Source: Clostridiales bacterium (GTDB lineage Bacteria > Bacillota > Clostridia > Saccharofermentanales > Saccharofermentanaceae). Taken from it: a stretch of DNA of 13,002 bases. The translations under genes and the position numbers were made by a program. The stretch covers positions 1-13,002 of the forward strand of contig JAGAFH010000142.1 of NCBI GenBank assembly GCA_017612755.1. The letters run 5' to 3'. Below, piece after piece: positions 5,919 through 13,002 of this stretch (position 1 is the stretch's first letter; every line of letters begins with the position of its first letter). The notes below the pieces were generated by a model, which was not told the DNA's origin, did no database searches, and worked only from the letters and a program-made list of their open reading frames with translations.

Positions 5919-7613
5919 ATGCTCATAAGACTTGAGATTTCTGATCTGGCTGTTATCTCCCACGCGGTCTTTGAACCCCGTGAGGGCTTAAATGTCATAT
6001 CAGGTGAGACCGGCGCAGGTAAATCCCTTCTTATCGATGCCATAGGACTTATCCTTGGATCAAAATCATCCCGCAATATCATTAGGACAGGTGCCGGCAG
6101 TACATTTGTGGAGGCTGTCTTTGATATATCTTCAGATAATGATGAAGAGCTTTCAAAGATACTTTCCGACAGCGGTATCACTTCGGAAGATGGTCTTCTC
6201 ATAATATCCAGGACTGTTTCAAAGGACGGAAAGAGTATTGCCCGGGTAAACGGACGGACTGTAGTCCTTGCTGTCCTCCGAAGTATCGCTTCCTGCCTTG
6301 TGGACATCCACGGCCAGCATGATACCCAGAAGATCTTTGACCAGAGCGTTCATGTGGACCTTCTGGACAGTTTCGGCGGTGAGGAAGTACGGAATTGCTT
6401 TGATGATTATTCCCGAAAACTTAATGAATATAAAGAATCTGTCCTTAAGATAAGAAACCTTCAGGCCTCCGGCGTGTCTTCAGGCAAGAGGAAGGAATAT
6501 CTTGAGTTTGCAGTAAAGGAGATCTCTGACGCTTCCCTTAAGGAAGGAGAAGAGGAAACATTAAAGGAAAGAAAGAAAGTCTTATCGGATCTGGAAAAGT
6601 CCATAAACGGCCTTACGGAGGCAGACAGCCTTCTTAACGGCGATGAGGATATGAGCGTTGTGGACAGGCTTGGGAGGGCATCTAAGGATATATCTTCTTT
6701 ATCAAATGTTGATCCTTCTTATAAAGATCTTTCTTCAAGACTTGAATCTTTATATCTTGAAATCCAGTCAGCCTGTGAAGAGATAAGGGATCTGGCGGAA
6801 AAGAATCCCTTTGATCCCGAAGAATCATCAAGGATCGACAAAAGACTGGGTCTTATATATGAACTTCAGGCAAAATACGGCCCTTCTACGGCAGATGTAC
6901 TTAAGTTTTATGAGGATTCCGTGGAAGAGCTTGATTCGCTTAAAGATATAAATAAGAAGATATCCGAACTTAAGAAGGAGAGAGCTTTAAAGGAATCACT
7001 TGTCCTTGAGGCTGCCACAAAGCTTTCCCATATACGTAAGGCTAAGGCAGACCTTCTCTGTAAGGAGATCTCATCGGAGTTTAAAGACCTAATGCTGGAT
7101 GACGCCTCCTTTGAGGTCAGGTTCGATGAAAGGCCCAAGGAACGTTATTTCTCATCAAAAGGTACTGATGACATTACATTCATGTTCTCTGCAAATGTAG
7201 GGGAAGAGGCCAGAGATCTTTCAAAGACCGCCTCCGGAGGAGAAGCCTCCAGGATCATGCTGGCAGTTAAGAATATCCTTTCTGAAGCTGATATGATCCC
7301 GACTCTGATATTTGATGAGATAGACACGGGCGTTTCAGGAAATGCAGCTTTTCTTATTGCAAGAAAGCTCCTTTCCATCTCAAAGCACCATCAGGTATTA
7401 TGCGTTACACATACATCCCAGCTGGCCGCAGCGGCAGATCATAACTTTCTTATAAGCAAATCCGCTTCAGAGGGAAGGACCAGTACCACCATTACTGCTC
7501 TTGATGATAAAGAAAAAATCTCCGAGATCTCAAGGCTTATGTCAGGTGCAGAACTCGACGGCTCCTCAGATCTGGCTGAAAAACTCATCGATAACATCAG
7601 AAGCAGTATCTGA
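5919..7613 (+). CDS. recN: DNA repair protein RecN
   Basis: This encodes a 564-residue SMC-like ATPase acting early in double-strand break repair by helping tether and organise DNA ends. Domains in order: an N-terminal ATPase half with Walker A GETGAGKS (29-36); a long charged, coiled-coil-rich middle (about 150-385); and a C-terminal half with the ABC signature SGGEASR (439-445), Walker B LIFDEIDTG (463-471) and the VTHTSQLAAAADH segment that follows it. Length is typical and all ATPase motifs are intact. ATG 5919 follows the argR stop by two bases, with only a weak binding site, which suggests coupling. Its last 48 bases overlap the end of the convergent pseudouridine synthase gene, and no terminator is visible between them. 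Confidence 0.96.
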   Translation: MLIRLEISDLAVISHAVFEPREGLNVISGETGAGKSLLIDAIGLILGSKSSRNIIRTGAGSTFVEAVFDISSDNDEELSKILSDSGITSEDGLLIISRTVSKDGKSIARVNGRTVVLAVLRSIASCLVDIHGQHDTQKIFDQSVHVDLLDSFGGEEVRNCFDDYSRKLNEYKESVLKIRNLQASGVSSGKRKEYLEFAVKEISDASLKEGEEETLKERKKVLSDLEKSINGLTEADSLLNGDEDMSVVDRLGRASKDISSLSNVDPSYKDLSSRLESLYLEIQSACEEIRDLAEKNPFDPEESSRIDKRLGLIYELQAKYGPSTADVLKFYEDSVEELDSLKDINKKISELKKERALKESLVLEAATKLSHIRKAKADLLCKEISSEFKDLMLDDASFEVRFDERPKERYFSSKGTDDITFMFSANVGEEARDLSKTASGGEASRIMLAVKNILSEADMIPTLIFDEIDTGVSGNAAFLIARKLLSISKHHQVLCVTHTSQLAAAADHNFLISKSASEGRTSTTITALDDKEKISEISRLMSGAELDGSSDLAEKLIDNIRSSI

Positions 7614-8504
7614 GAAAAGGTTTCTGATATCATCCGGGATCTTATCTTTAAATGTCATTATCTCTTTTGTGACAGGATGTGTGAACTGAAGATAGTAGGC
7701 GTGTAAGGCCTGTCTTCCGATCTTTTTGTCCAGACCGATGCTCCGGGGAAATCTGTCAGAAGGATTATCTTCTGAGTTGGGACCATAGAGGCCGTCTCCT
7801 ACCAGAGGGTGGCCCTCGCTTAAGGAATGGACCCTTATCTGATGGCATCTTCCGGTGATGAGCTTATATCCCACCAGGGAGATATCTTCCTTTTCGTCAT
7901 AAACGATGGTCTTATAAAGCGTAACTGCCTTTTTGCCGTCAGGATCATCCTCAGGTACCGTATCTCTTATCATTACCGAGTTTTCCCTGCGTTTCATGTT
8001 CTTTTCGATGATCCCTTCTTTGGGGTCAAAGGCTCCGTAGACGGCCGCCACATATTTTTTGGTTATATCTGAATCTGTCATGGCATTATGGATAAAGCCG
8101 TTCTTCGCGATAACAAGAAGGCCTGAGGTCTCACGGTCCAGTCTCATGACAGGGTGGAGGGTCTTATCTGACAGCCTGGTGATAAGAGAATCGTCCAGGT
8201 GGTTATGGGATGGATGGGTGACTGTCCCGGCAGGCTTTCTTACTACAGCCAGGTATCTGTCTTCGTAGATTATGGGTATTTCAGGATCATTTTTAAGATC
8301 CCCGCTGTCATCGTTATAGGAGGCAAAGACCTGATCTCCGGTCCTGACGGTATCGATTACCCGCCTGTGTATGCCGTTTACTTCCAGTATCCCGTAGAGC
8401 TTTACGCGCTTTATCATGGTATTGCTCATAGAGAGCTCATTTGTCATGATCTCCCTTAAAGTCTTACCGTCATATTGCTCTTTTACTACATATCTGAAAT
8501 CCAA
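7566..8504 (-). CDS. RluA/RluD-family pseudouridine synthase
   Basis: This encodes an enzyme that isomerises uridine to pseudouridine in RNA, most likely 23S rRNA. An N-terminal S4-like RNA-binding region (about residues 15-65) is followed by the catalytic domain with RLDRETSGLLVIAKN, whose first aspartate is the conserved nucleophile (D123 from the TTG start, D129 from the ATG). The later GRCHQIRVH and LVGDGLYG motifs are also characteristic of this family. I chose TTG 8504 because AAGGAG (8517-8512) lies 7 bases before it. ATG 8522 is in frame but has no binding site; it would give 318 residues instead of 312. Target position (RluA, C or D type) cannot be assigned. The gene is convergent with recN, overlapping it by 48 bases, and divergent from rny. 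Confidence 0.9.
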   Translation of the reverse strand: MDFRYVVKEQYDGKTLREIMTNELSMSNTMIKRVKLYGILEVNGIHRRVIDTVRTGDQVFASYNDDSGDLKNDPEIPIIYEDRYLAVVRKPAGTVTHPSHNHLDDSLITRLSDKTLHPVMRLDRETSGLLVIAKNGFIHNAMTDSDITKKYVAAVYGAFDPKEGIIEKNMKRRENSVMIRDTVPEDDPDGKKAVTLYKTIVYDEKEDISLVGYKLITGRCHQIRVHSLSEGHPLVGDGLYGPNSEDNPSDRFPRSIGLDKKIGRQALHAYYLQFTHPVTKEIMTFKDKIPDDIRNLFSDTASDVIDEFFSQI

Positions 8505-8511
8505 AATGGCG

Positions 8512-8517
8512 CTCCTT
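8512..8517 (-). promoter_or_regulatory. Ribosome binding site suggesting a TTG start for the pseudouridine synthase
   Basis: Read on the minus strand, AAGGAG lies seven bases upstream of TTG 8504-8502. It falls inside the reading frame if ATG 8522 is used, and that ATG has only A/T-rich sequence before it. Confidence 0.55.
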
Positions 8518-8555
8518 GACATATTTTAAGTTTATTTTTACAATGGATATTGGCT

Positions 8556-8561
8556 TATAAT
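8556..8561 (+). promoter_or_regulatory. Candidate -10 element for rny
   Basis: A perfect TATAAT lies 50 bases before the rny start in the only gap upstream of this gene. The -35 region is poor (A/T-rich; TTTACA at 8537-8542 is only 13 bases away), so assignment is tentative. A TTGACA at 8580-8585 on this strand has no usable -10 because the expected position falls on the ribosome binding site. Confidence 0.35.
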
Positions 8562-8586
8562 AGCTTATTTAATTGAACTTTGACAA
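8557..8586 (-). promoter_or_regulatory. Putative sigma-A promoter for the pseudouridine synthase gene
   Basis: On the minus strand TTGTCA (8586-8581) and TATTAT (8562-8557) are separated by 18 bases; each differs from consensus by one base. Transcription would start near 8550, giving a leader of roughly 28 bases to the ATG or 46 to the preferred TTG. The -10 overlaps a TATAAT read on the opposite strand. Confidence 0.5.
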
Positions 8587-8595
8587 CTAAATATT

Positions 8596-8600
8596 GGAGG
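8596..8600 (+). promoter_or_regulatory. Ribosome binding site fixing the rny start
   Basis: GGAGG (continuing as GGAGGTGAG) is 11 bases before ATG 8612. The frame is open from TTG 8594, which overlaps this site and would add six residues ahead of the hydrophobic anchor; ATG 8612 matches the usual short RNase Y N-terminus. Confidence 0.65.
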
Positions 8601-8611
8601 TGAGTACCAAC

Positions 8612-10174
8612 ATGCATTGGCTAATTGGCTTAGCGATTGGTTTCGGTGTCGGTATTCTTCTGGCAATAGGTGTAGCTATTTACTATAAACGCGGACTTTC
8701 CGCTCAGCAAAAACAGTTACAGGAAGATTCCAAGAAGGCGGAAGAAGATAATATCAAGAAAATCGCCGATGCCCAGAAGGATGTCGAAAACCGCAAAAGA
8801 GAACTTCTCTTACAGGCAAAAGAGGAAATCTCCAAGGCACGTGTTGAATTAGAGCACGATGTCAGGGAGAAGAGACAGGAACTTGCAAGAGAGAGAAACA
8901 AGCTTGAGCAGAAGGAAGATAACATTGAGAGACTTCTTGCTAACGCAGAGGCAAAGAGGAGTGAGCTTGACCAGAAGCTCGCAGAGGCAGCTAAGACCCA
9001 GGAGAGACTTAATGAACTGGAGTCTAAGAAGTCTTTGGAACTCGAAAGGATCTCAGGACTTTCCATTTCAGATGCCAGGGCTCTTGTCCTTGAGGCAGCT
9101 GAGAGAGAATACAGCCACGATATGGCTACAATGCTCAAGCAGATGGAAGAAAAAACAAAGCAGGATGCAGACAGGATAGCAAAGGATATCATCGTAACAT
9201 CTATCCAGAGATATGCATCCGACTATGTCTCCGAAGCAACCGTGTCGGTTGTTAACCTTCCAAGTGATGAGATGAAGGGTAGGATCATCGGACGTGAGGG
9301 ACGTAATATCCGTGCCATAGAGACGATCACCGGTGTCGATCTTATTATCGACGACACACCCGAAGCAGTTATACTCTCATCATTCGATCCCATCAGAAGG
9401 GAGATCGCAAGACTTACTATCGAAAAACTCGTAGTAGACGGCAGGATCCATCCCGCAAGGATCGAGGAGATGGCCAACAAGGCAAGGAAGGAAATCAATC
9501 AAACAATTAAGCAGGAGGGAGAAAGAGCCGCTTATGAGACCGGCGTTATGAATCTCCATCCGGAAATCATCAAACTCTTAGGTAAGCTTAAATACCGTAC
9601 GAGTTTCGGACAGAATGTCCTCCAGCACTCCATCGAGGTCTGCCATATTGCCGGTATGATGGCCGGTGAGCTCGGACTTGATGTGACTTTCGCGAAGAGA
9701 GCAGGTCTTCTTCATGATATAGGAAAGGCCGTCGACTTCGAACAGGAAGGTACACATATCGAGCTTGGCGCAGATATTGCCAGAAAGTATCACGAATCTC
9801 CTGATGTTATCAATGCTATTGAAGCGCATCACGGAGATGTTGAGGCACAGACCCCGGTTGCAGTACTTATTGCTGCAGCAGATGCTATCTCAGCCGCAAG
9901 GCCCGGAGCAAGAAGAGAGAATCTTGAAACATATATCAAGAGGATCCAGAAGCTCGAGGAGATCGCAACGAGTTTTGAGGGTGTTGAAAAGAGTTATGCC
10001 ATTCAGGCGGGTCGTGAGATCCGTGTAATAGTCTCTCCCGAGAAAGTCAACGATGACGATATGATTCTTAAGGCCAGACAGATCTGTAAGAAGATCGAGG
10101 ATGAGCTTGATTATCCCGGTCAGATCAAGGTCAGTATCATAAGAGAGACAAGAGCGACAGATGTCGCCAAATAA
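8612..10174 (+). CDS. rny: Ribonuclease Y
   Basis: This encodes a 520-residue membrane-anchored endoribonuclease that initiates decay and processing of many mRNAs in Firmicutes. Order of parts: an N-terminal membrane helix (about 3-24); a long charged coiled coil (about 30-200); a KH RNA-binding domain with [11 protein letters not shown] (223-233); and an HD domain whose metal-binding pair is H368-D369 in GLLHDIGK, with a preceding histidine in LQHSIEVCH (337-345). Length and domain order match the family closely. The gene appears single: its own upstream region, then a strong terminator 63 bases after the stop. The ymdB and spoVS genes that often follow it in Firmicutes are not here. CGT codons appear around the KH domain, against the AGG/AGA preference elsewhere, perhaps reflecting good expression. 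Confidence 0.97.
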   Translation: MHWLIGLAIGFGVGILLAIGVAIYYKRGLSAQQKQLQEDSKKAEEDNIKKIADAQKDVENRKRELLLQAKEEISKARVELEHDVREKRQELARERNKLEQKEDNIERLLANAEAKRSELDQKLAEAAKTQERLNELESKKSLELERISGLSISDARALVLEAAEREYSHDMATMLKQMEEKTKQDADRIAKDIIVTSIQRYASDYVSEATVSVVNLPSDEMKGRIIGREGRNIRAIETITGVDLIIDDTPEAVILSSFDPIRREIARLTIEKLVVDGRIHPARIEEMANKARKEINQTIKQEGERAAYETGVMNLHPEIIKLLGKLKYRTSFGQNVLQHSIEVCHIAGMMAGELGLDVTFAKRAGLLHDIGKAVDFEQEGTHIELGADIARKYHESPDVINAIEAHHGDVEAQTPVAVLIAAADAISAARPGARRENLETYIKRIQKLEEIATSFEGVEKSYAIQAGREIRVIVSPEKVNDDDMILKARQICKKIEDELDYPGQIKVSIIRETRATDVAK

Positions 10175-10237
10175 TCAACAATTACATTACCTTAGTTAAA
10201 TTGAACTTTATTTGATATGAGTTGGATTCACCGGAAC

Positions 10238-10269
10238 AAAAGGCGGACATCTGCGGTCCGCCTTTTTTA
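10238..10269. terminator. Bidirectional terminator between rny and the sensor kinase gene
   Basis: A hairpin with stem GGCGGAC (10242-10248) and GTCCGCC (10256-10262) has a 7-base loop. It is flanked by AAAA on the left and TTTTTT on the right, so it can terminate transcription from both sides. It overlaps the stop codon of the minus-strand kinase (10267-10269) by three bases, making it the shared end of the two convergent units. Confidence 0.85.
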
Positions 10270-11817
10270 TTTGTTATTATCTTTGTTCTTCTTTGTTAAC
10301 TGCTCTTTATTCCTGATGACCGGGATCTTTATAACGAACCTTGCGCCGCCTTCAGGTTTGTTCTCTGCAGTAACCTGGCCATTATGTTCTTCGGCAATGG
10401 ACTTAACAAGGGCCAGACCGATACCGTGCTTTCCTTCGTTGCCTGTAGCAAATCTGGAGAAGAGCTTGTTCATAACGTCTTCACTGATACCGGGACCGTC
10501 ATCTGATATATCAAAAATGACTTTTCCTGATTCTTCCCTGCATATGAATACGACTTCTTTTGAAGCGTACCTCAGACAGTTGGAGAATACGTTTTCCAGC
10601 ATCCTTATAAGATCGCTCTCATTTCCCATAATGTAGGAGTTGCCGGCTTTGATATCATTTTTGAGGGATTTCCCGTCGTGAAGGAATCCGCCCCTGACCT
10701 TATCGATAAGAAGTTCGGAAAGTTCACCGGCGTTCAGAGGTTCTTTCTTGACTTCGTAGTTACCGCTCTTTGACATATCCATCTTTGAGATGGACAGAAG
10801 ATTTTCAACAAGGGAAGAAAGCCTTGTGGTCTCATCGATGATAACATCTACGGCCTCACCGCTCTTATCTTCATCAAATACACCGTACTTTATACCTTCA
10901 GCATATCCCTGGATGGACATAAGTGGCGTTCTCAGTTCGTGGGAAGCATTCTGGAAGAAGGTCTTCTGTTCCCGGTCGGTATCTTCCAGTTTTTCTGCCA
11001 TCCTGTTCATAACGTCACCCAGATCGGATAGCTCACGGCTTACTAAGTGACCGGAAAGGGGCGTAAAGTCTCCTTTACCGACCCGGCCTGCAAATCTGGC
11101 CAGTTTCCTGGTGGTGAAATAAAGAGGGAAGGCCACGATAAAGCTTATGATGGCTGATGCCAGGATAGATAGAAGGATAGATCTTATGAGGGCCACGTTC
11201 ATGGCACTTGAAAAAGAATAATAAGCACTTGAATTTACATATATAAGAAGGTAATAGGGCTCATAGGAGTGGTTTTCGGTCTCTTCTTCGGATTCATAAT
11301 ACTCCACGCTTACGAACCTGTAATAGATCATATCGTTGTTTACGGCGCAGACACGTGTGGTTCCGTCGGTGTTGATACCGTCTGCTTCGCAGATCTGGCT
11401 CAGCACGTCCTGGCTTCTGGTGGCTGCGGAAACAGAATAGGAAGCGGTAGGCCAGAGGATAGTGTTGCTGCCGCTCTTTGATTCCACATAACCGTCACCG
11501 GTGAAAAGGATTATGGAAGCATCGTTTGAAAGATCCGTTGAAGATACGATAGCGTTAAGAAGGGTCTTTTTGATATCTTCCGCATTTCCGCTCTCGGGGT
11601 CGATAGAAGTCCTGAAGGCTTCGGCAAAAGTCTGACATGAGTTAACGGCACTCTTGATACGGTCATCGCACTCTGTTGCGATAAGTGACTGGATGATCAT
11701 ATTACTGTAGACACCGATAACAAATACTGTAAGAAGCGTTATCAGAATAAGGGAAGAATATATATGAAGGGCAATAGGGACCCTGAAACGGGGCAGGTTT
11801 TTACTTTCCGGCGCCAT
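10267..11817 (-). CDS. Membrane sensor histidine kinase
   Basis: This encodes a 516-residue two-component sensor kinase. Topology: membrane helix 1 (about 17-39), an extracytoplasmic region of about 170 residues (40-208), membrane helix 2 (about 209-234) and a HAMP-type linker (about 235-285). The dimerisation domain follows with the H-box SHELRTPL (phosphorylated histidine H293), then the ATP-binding domain with N-box NVFSNCLRYA (409-418), G1 DDGPGI (439-444) and G2 GKHGIGLAL (462-470). All catalytic motifs are intact. The sensing region has four cysteines (50, 61, 143, 157) and an acidic patch near 174-187; I do not recognise it, so the signal is unknown. Its ATG directly follows the regulator's TAA with no gap, implying co-translation and a cognate pair. 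Confidence 0.94.
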   Translation of the reverse strand: MAPESKNLPRFRVPIALHIYSSLILITLLTVFVIGVYSNMIIQSLIATECDDRIKSAVNSCQTFAEAFRTSIDPESGNAEDIKKTLLNAIVSSTDLSNDASIILFTGDGYVESKSGSNTILWPTASYSVSAATRSQDVLSQICEADGINTDGTTRVCAVNNDMIYYRFVSVEYYESEEETENHSYEPYYLLIYVNSSAYYSFSSAMNVALIRSILLSILASAIISFIVAFPLYFTTRKLARFAGRVGKGDFTPLSGHLVSRELSDLGDVMNRMAEKLEDTDREQKTFFQNASHELRTPLMSIQGYAEGIKYGVFDEDKSGEAVDVIIDETTRLSSLVENLLSISKMDMSKSGNYEVKKEPLNAGELSELLIDKVRGGFLHDGKSLKNDIKAGNSYIMGNESDLIRMLENVFSNCLRYASKEVVFICREESGKVIFDISDDGPGISEDVMNKLFSRFATGNEGKHGIGLALVKSIAEEHNGQVTAENKPEGGARFVIKIPVIRNKEQLTKKNKDNNK

Positions 11818-12525
11818 TTACTGGTCTGACTCCTCTTTGCTGACAAGTCTGAATCCGTAGCCCCAGACTGTAGTGATCTTTGCATCAGAATCGCCCAGTT
11901 TCTTACGGAGCCTCTTTACCGTATCATCTGCAACCCTGGTCTCTATCTCTGTCTCGTAGCCCCAGATCTTATCGAGAAGCTCAGCTCTGGGAACTGCTCT
12001 GTCTTTGTTGACGATAAGGTAGGAAAGAAGGGCAAACTCGTTAGGTGTAAGGGGAAGATCGCTGTCCTTGATAGTGGCGGACTTCGTCTTTTTGTTTATG
12101 GTTATATCTTCAAAAGAAAGCTCGTTACTGTTCTCGACTTCGGAAGAAACGCCGGACAGACTCTCCTGACGCTTGAATACAGATCTTACTTTGGTTACCA
12201 GCTTGATAGGGGAGAAAGGCTTTGTGAAATAATCGTCGGAACCAAGATTTAATCCTTCGATATAATCTGCATCAGAATCCCTTGCGGTCAGCATGATGAT
12301 GGGAACATTGGAGATCTTCCGGAGCTCTGAAAGGATAAAGAAACCGTCATGACCGGGCATCATAACGTCAAGGATGATGAGATCACAGGGCTCTGTTATG
12401 AACTTCTTGAGAAGATCATCGCCTGTGGGGAAACCGTAGCATATATATCCTTCTCTTTCCAGGAATGACTTGATGAGGTTTCTGATATTATCGTCATCGT
12501 CCGCGATATAGATAAACTTTTCCAT
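11818..12525 (-). CDS. OmpR/PhoB-family response regulator
   Basis: This encodes a 235-residue DNA-binding regulator partnered with the kinase directly downstream. The receiver domain (about 1-118) has the acidic pocket DDDD (9-12), phosphoacceptor D53 in LIILDVMMPG, switch residue T80 and K102 in TKPF. A linker rich in S and E joins the C-terminal winged helix (about 140-232), with LPLTPNEFALL, the DTVKRLRKKLG recognition-helix region and the final WGYGFRL. All phosphorylation residues are present. No good ribosome binding site stands at normal distance from ATG 12525; AAAGGA lies about 14 bases upstream. Target genes cannot be read from the window; autoregulation is possible. The divergent neighbour galE is a possible but unproven target. 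Confidence 0.94.
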   Translation of the reverse strand: MEKFIYIADDDDNIRNLIKSFLEREGYICYGFPTGDDLLKKFITEPCDLIILDVMMPGHDGFFILSELRKISNVPIIMLTARDSDADYIEGLNLGSDDYFTKPFSPIKLVTKVRSVFKRQESLSGVSSEVENSNELSFEDITINKKTKSATIKDSDLPLTPNEFALLSYLIVNKDRAVPRAELLDKIWGYETEIETRVADDTVKRLRKKLGDSDAKITTVWGYGFRLVSKEESDQ

Positions 12526-12570
12526 ATATAACAGTCTTGTCCTTTCGACCCTTTAAATTACTTTTCTAAT

Positions 12571-12599
12571 TTTATATTAATTCCTGACATATTTGTCTT
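12571..12599 (-). promoter_or_regulatory. Putative promoter of the two-component operon
   Basis: On the minus strand AAGACA (12599-12594) and TATAAA (12576-12571) are separated by 17 bases. The -35 matches four of six consensus bases and the -10 five of six. A small dyad, GACA-TATT-TGTC (12586-12597), overlaps the -35 side and could be an operator, but it is short and may be chance. Confidence 0.4.
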
Positions 12600-12651
12600 T
12601 AAATTGGTGAAAACTTGCGTGAAATATAACCCTTTTCTTTTTTTTCTGTTT

Positions 12652-12660
12652 TGATAGAAT
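12652..12660 (+). promoter_or_regulatory. Putative extended -10 promoter of galE
   Basis: TGATAGAAT fits an extended -10 (TGn followed by TAGAAT, five of six to consensus). No good -35 is seen at 17 bases upstream, where the DNA is a pyrimidine run; extended -10 promoters tolerate this. Start of transcription would be near 12667, 25 bases before the galE ATG. Confidence 0.4.
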
Positions 12661-12691
12661 ATTTAATTGAATTATCGAAAGGAGGCTTTCT

Positions 12692-13002
<311 letters not shown>

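Noticed and set aside
8580..8585. Perfect TTGACA before rny as a forward -35
   Set aside because: At 16-18 bases downstream the sequence is the region around the ribosome binding site and start codon with no -10; on the opposite strand it gives a better promoter.
10217..10636. A 139-codon plus-strand open frame starting in the rny terminator
   Set aside because: It runs through the terminator hairpin and is entirely antisense to the kinase catalytic domain, with no ribosome binding site.

Overview
The window is ordinary chromosomal housekeeping DNA from a Firmicute, most likely a member of the Clostridia. The gene order efp / Asp23-family gene / amaP / DUF2273 / nusB / ispA / dxs / nadK / argR / recN is the classic clostridial arrangement. 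GGAGG-type ribosome binding sites, heavy AGG/AGA arginine codon use, RNase Y and an OmpR-type two-component pair fit this. No phage, transposon, CRISPR, rRNA or tRNA gene is visible. I found no clearly novel multi-gene system.

Layout. Bases 1-138 are the 3' end of efp, followed by a strong intrinsic terminator (152-190). From 203 to 7613 there is a tight plus-strand gene train: Asp23/Gls24 protein, AmaP membrane anchor, DUF2273 membrane protein, NusB, polyprenyl diphosphate synthase (ispA), DXP synthase (dxs), NAD kinase, ArgR and RecN. Junctions are overlaps of 4-20 bases or gaps of 1-33 bases, so the genes are probably co-transcribed and several are translationally coupled. The train joins an envelope-stress module, isoprenoid precursor synthesis (DXS makes DXP, IspA condenses C5 units), NADP supply, arginine control and DNA repair.

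Convergent to it on the minus strand is an RluA/RluD-family pseudouridine synthase whose end overlaps recN by 48 bases. Its promoter region (about 8505-8611) is shared with the divergent gene rny, encoding RNase Y, which ends at a bidirectional terminator (10238-10269). That hairpin also closes a minus-strand two-component operon, with the response regulator first and the sensor kinase directly abutting it. A 166-base divergent intergenic region separates this operon from galE (UDP-glucose 4-epimerase), which runs off the right edge.

The most notable anomaly is in galE. A TAA stop lies in frame at codon 67, and the same frame then continues with a well conserved GalE sequence to the window edge. 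This is a nonsense substitution or a sequencing error. Other points of interest are the absence of xseA/xseB and tlyA from their usual places, back-to-back overlapping promoters between the pseudouridine synthase and rny, and visible homology between the Asp23 protein and the C-terminal half of AmaP. All gene-free stretches are shorter than 300 bases.
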